DNA of 64,000 nucleotides from Amycolatopsis tolypomycina. Its GTDB lineage: Bacteria > Actinomycetota > Actinomycetes > Mycobacteriales > Pseudonocardiaceae. The position numbers and the translations under genes are program-made. The DNA lies in contig NZ_FNSO01000001.1 of the NCBI RefSeq assembly GCF_900105945.1, positions 284,136 to 348,135 on the forward strand, read 5' to 3'. Below are positions 61,539 through 64,000 of this stretch, in pieces (the stretch's first letter is position 1; every line of letters starts with the position of its first letter). Under the pieces are notes generated by a model that had not been told where the DNA came from, ran no database searches, and saw only the letters and a list, made by a program, of their open reading frames with translations.

Positions 61539-63285
61539 GTGAACACATCCAGAGGCGCGAGATCCGTCGCGCGCATCTTCGCCGCACTGACGGCCGCGGC
61601 CGTGCTGACCAGCGCGTTCGCCGGCCCGGCGGCCGCGGAGGACCCGGCGCCGACACCGACGTCGACCGCGCCGTCCACAGTGCCATCCCCGTCGGAGGCG
61701 CCGCCCAGTTCGGAAGTGCCACCGCCGAGTTCGACCCAGCCGGAGAGCAAGCCCGCGGCGGCGCAGCCGCAGGACGATCCCGTTCCGCAGCCGGATCTCG
61801 ACGTTTCGTTCGACATCGCGGATTCGTACCCGACCAATGCGGACGTCCACTTCACCATCAAGATCCACAACCCGCGCAGCGTGCCCGCCGAGGGGCTGCA
61901 GGTCGCCCAGTGGTTCGACAAGCCCGACGACCTCGTGGTCCCGTTCATCGACGGCTGGGGCCCGCTCAGCGGGAAGCCCGGGGTGACGCTGCAGCCGGGC
62001 GAGACCTTCACCCAGGCGGTCGTCGGGCAGCTCCAGGACATCAGCCAGGACCACGCGAACCTGCGCGGCTTCGTCTACGACAAGGACGGCCACGGCGTCG
62101 CCCCCGGCTTCGACATCCCGATCAAGCTCGAGAAGACGCCCGGGCACGCGACCGGCGTCGTGTACGGCGACGCGAACGGCAACGGCACGTTCGACGCCGG
62201 CGAGGAGCTGACCGGCATCACGCTCACCTTGCGGTACAGCTCCCTCACCTACCAGGCGACGAGCGGCAAGGGCGGGCACTTCGACTTCGGCGAGATCCCG
62301 GCGGCCAAGTACCACTTCGGCGGGGACGTGCTCGGCGGGTGGCTGTTCCCGTTCCAGAACATCGAGGTCGGAGCGGACACGGAGCTGCTCGTCCGCGGGG
62401 CGCCGCCGCTCGACGGCAAGCTCACCGCGTCGATGGCCTTCACCCAGGACAGCTACCAGGTCGGCGATCTGGCGCACGTCGCCGTGAAGCTGACGAACTC
62501 CGGCTCGGTGCCGCTCACCGGCATCGTGGCCGAATGCGACCGCTTCGGTGCCTCGTACGCCCTGAAGGGCACGGGGCCGGCTGGGGCGACCTCGCCGGCG
62601 ACGGGGTGCGGATCGCGCCGGGTGAGACCCGCACGATCGACGTCACCGAGCAGGTGCCGGCGGGCGCTCTCGACCGCGGCATCGTCACGGTGAGCTGCGA
62701 CTTCGGCTACCGCGGCGTCGACCTCGACAACCACGCGCTCGCCCGCTGACGAGGCGTCGGTGCCCGGCGGCAAGGCGACCATCGTGGGTGACGTGGCCGT
62801 CTACGGTGAGCAGGGCGGGGTGAAGCAGGGCGTCGCCGGCACCAAGGTCGTGCTCGTGTCCGACGGGCACTGCCCGGTCACCGCCGAGCGGACGACCGAC
62901 GCGAACGGGCACTTCGAGTTCCACGACGGGCGCCCGGGCCCGACTACCAGCTGTACCTCCTGCCGCCGAAGGGCTGGAAGATCAAGTACGAGAACCCGGC
63001 CGTGATCTACGTCCCGGTCCGGCCGAGCGGCCCGTCCAGGTGCGGATCGACGCGGAGGAAGGTGACGCGCCGCTGCGACGGTGCCGGTCAACCCGGCCGA
63101 CTGCACGGCCGGCGCCCCCGACCACGACGACCGGTCCGGGCGGCGGCACGGGTGGCGGCCAGAGCGGCCCCTCCGGGCTGGCCAGCACCGGTGTCGACGC
63201 GCTCGGTCTCGGCGCACTGGCGCTGCTCGCCCTCGCGCTCGGCGGCGGCCTGGTGTTCGGCGCCCGCCGCCGTCGCTCGGCGTAA
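61539..63285 (+). pseudogene. Frameshifted secreted surface protein with sortase-type anchor
   Basis: Signal peptide at the N-terminus (RIFAALTAAAVLTSAFAGPAAAED), a Pro/Ser/Thr linker, then SdrD/Cna-B-like domains (TGVVYGDANGNGTFDAGEELTGITL; KVVLVSDGHCPVTAERTTDANGHFEF). A C-terminal wall-sorting signal follows: LASTG, a hydrophobic helix and RRRRSA, ending at 63285. The domains lie in different frames: frame changes are needed near 62575, 62744, 62935, 63033 and a compensating pair near 63065-63110. Each is one base in a G or C run, and third positions keep their GC bias on both sides. Either a very young pseudogene or a stretch of sequencing errors. As read, the first frame stops at 62693 (384 residues). 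Confidence 0.75.
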
Positions 63286-63295
63286 CCAGGAACAG

Positions 63296-63328
63296 GGCGC
63301 CCCGTGGTCCACAATGGACCGCGGGCGC
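63296..63328. terminator. Hairpin between convergent genes
   Basis: Imperfect stem GCGCCC..GTGGTCCA / TGGACCGCGGGCGC around CAA, between the surface-protein gene and the convergent dipeptidase gene. Confidence 0.5.
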
Positions 63329-63336
63329 TTTCCGTT

Positions 63337-64000
63337 TCAGTGCAGGCTGCCCCGCGACCGGGAAGTCGAAGTAGGTGTCCGGAACGGTTCGCCGTTCAGG
63401 GTGAAGTGCCACCACTCCTCGGGCAGGTTGCGGAAGCCCGCCGCGGCCATCGTCGAACGCAGGAGGTCGCGGTGCTGCCTCGCGGCGCCGGAGATCGCCG
63501 GGTTGTCGGTGGCGAGCGGGTCGAAGCAGTCATAACCGGTGCCCATGTCGACGGTGTTGTCGGGGAACCGCTGGTCCCGCGGCGCGAAGCAGGGCACGAG
63601 CGGCTCGCCCGGGCGGTACGGCCGCTGGACCGGCGGCGGGATGCGCACGAGGGTGAGGTCCATCGTGCTGCCGCGGCTGTGCCCGGACTTCTCGGCGATG
63701 TACCCGTCGGCGAAGAGCCGGTCCTTGGCGACGTTCGGGTAGAACTCCGCCTTCATCTTCTCGTCGGCGAGGTCCTTGGCCCACCGCACGAAGTGGTCGA
63801 CGGCCCGCTGCGGCCGGTAGCAGTCGTACACCTTGAGCGTGTACCCCTGCCGGACGACCTGGGCCTGCACCTTCCGCAGGCCTTCGGCGGCCTGCCGGGT
63901 CAGGATGCACATCGGACGGCGGTACCCGTCGATGCGCTGTCCGACGAAGTTGTGCGGCGTGTCGTAGCGGATGTCCTGCAGGATCGACGGCGCCACGTCG
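63337..64000 (-). CDS. VanX-type D-Ala-D-Ala dipeptidase (5' end beyond window)
   Basis: At least 221 residues of a peptidase M15D (DdpX/VanX) protein. Zinc and catalytic motifs: SGHSRGSTMDLTL (SxHxxGxxxD) near the middle and EEWWHFTL (ExxH) near the C-terminus; also YDCYRPQRAVDHFVRWA. The frame is open to the window edge (DVAPSILQDIRYDTPHNFVG), so the GTG at 63996 is probably internal and the start lies outside. Likely acts on D-Ala-D-Ala from peptidoglycan turnover; nothing links it to glycopeptide resistance here. Confidence 0.88.
   Translation of the reverse strand, partial: DVAPSILQDIRYDTPHNFVGQRIDGYRRPMCILTRQAAEGLRKVQAQVVRQGYTLKVYDCYRPQRAVDHFVRWAKDLADEKMKAEFYPNVAKDRLFADGYIAEKSGHSRGSTMDLTLVRIPPPVQRPYRPGEPLVPCFAPRDQRFPDNTVDMGTGYDCFDPLATDNPAISGAARQHRDLLRSTMAAAGFRNLPEEWWHFTLNGEPFRTPTSTSRSRGSLH

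Overview
The window is about 72% GC with near-saturated G/C third codon positions, as in Amycolatopsis and related actinomycetes. It matches the downstream two thirds of the rifamycin (rif) cluster of Amycolatopsis mediterranei or a very close relative. Evidence: a polyketide synthase without a thioesterase followed by an arylamine N-acetyltransferase-type amide synthase, a complete set of 3-amino-5-hydroxybenzoate (AHBA) starter genes, the late tailoring genes, and rpoB/rpoC of the host at the far end. Recognition is from family knowledge; no search was run.

Layout. 1-13933: end of rifD (module 8) and all of rifE (modules 9 and 10). 13938-22107: rifF (release by macrolactam formation), an unnamed 62-codon gene, and the AHBA genes rifG, H, I, K, L, M, N; rifJ lies far away at 50262. 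22275-26077: rifO, the exporter rifP, its repressor rifQ, and a PPOX-fold flavoprotein. 26133-37946: two P450s and a deoxysugar set (3-dehydratase, glycosyltransferase, epimerase, aminotransferase, 3-ketoreductase, 2,3-dehydratase) interleaved with two luciferase-like oxidoreductases. 37956-45351: post-PKS genes for a flavin hydroxylase, the C-25 acetyltransferase, the editing thioesterase RifR, a P450, the C-27 O-methyltransferase and a split transketolase. 45508-48810: three insertion sequences, one nested in another. 48811-52546: rif16 P450, rifJ and a LuxR-type activator (rifZ). 52547-53870: non-coding, with a 62-bp tandem repeat. 53871-61374: rpoB and rpoC. The end holds a frameshifted wall-anchored surface protein and a partial VanX-type dipeptidase.

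How it works together. RifK/L/N/M make kanosamine phosphate. RifH, G, J and the cluster's other AHBA enzymes turn it into AHBA, which primes RifA (outside the window). RifD and RifE finish the chain and RifF closes the ring. Rif-Orf19, Orf5, Orf20, Rif14, Rif15A/B and Rif16 then convert proansamycin/rifamycin W to rifamycin B. RifP exports product under RifQ control. RpoB carries non-consensus residues in the rifampicin-binding pocket, including Asn at E. coli position 531, which explains self-resistance.

Main new observations. Seven tailoring/starter promoters share one architecture: CTAYC-N8-GGATG, then 20-22 nt, then a TAGSST -10 box. This fits one activator (RifZ) controlling all of them. 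A perfect Crp-type site precedes rifZ. The small gene between rifF and rifG is translationally coupled and unassigned. DH8 is a deleted remnant. The three IS elements can be resolved to the base, with target duplications. The surface-protein gene is broken by about six single-base shifts. No CRISPR, tRNA or rRNA was seen.
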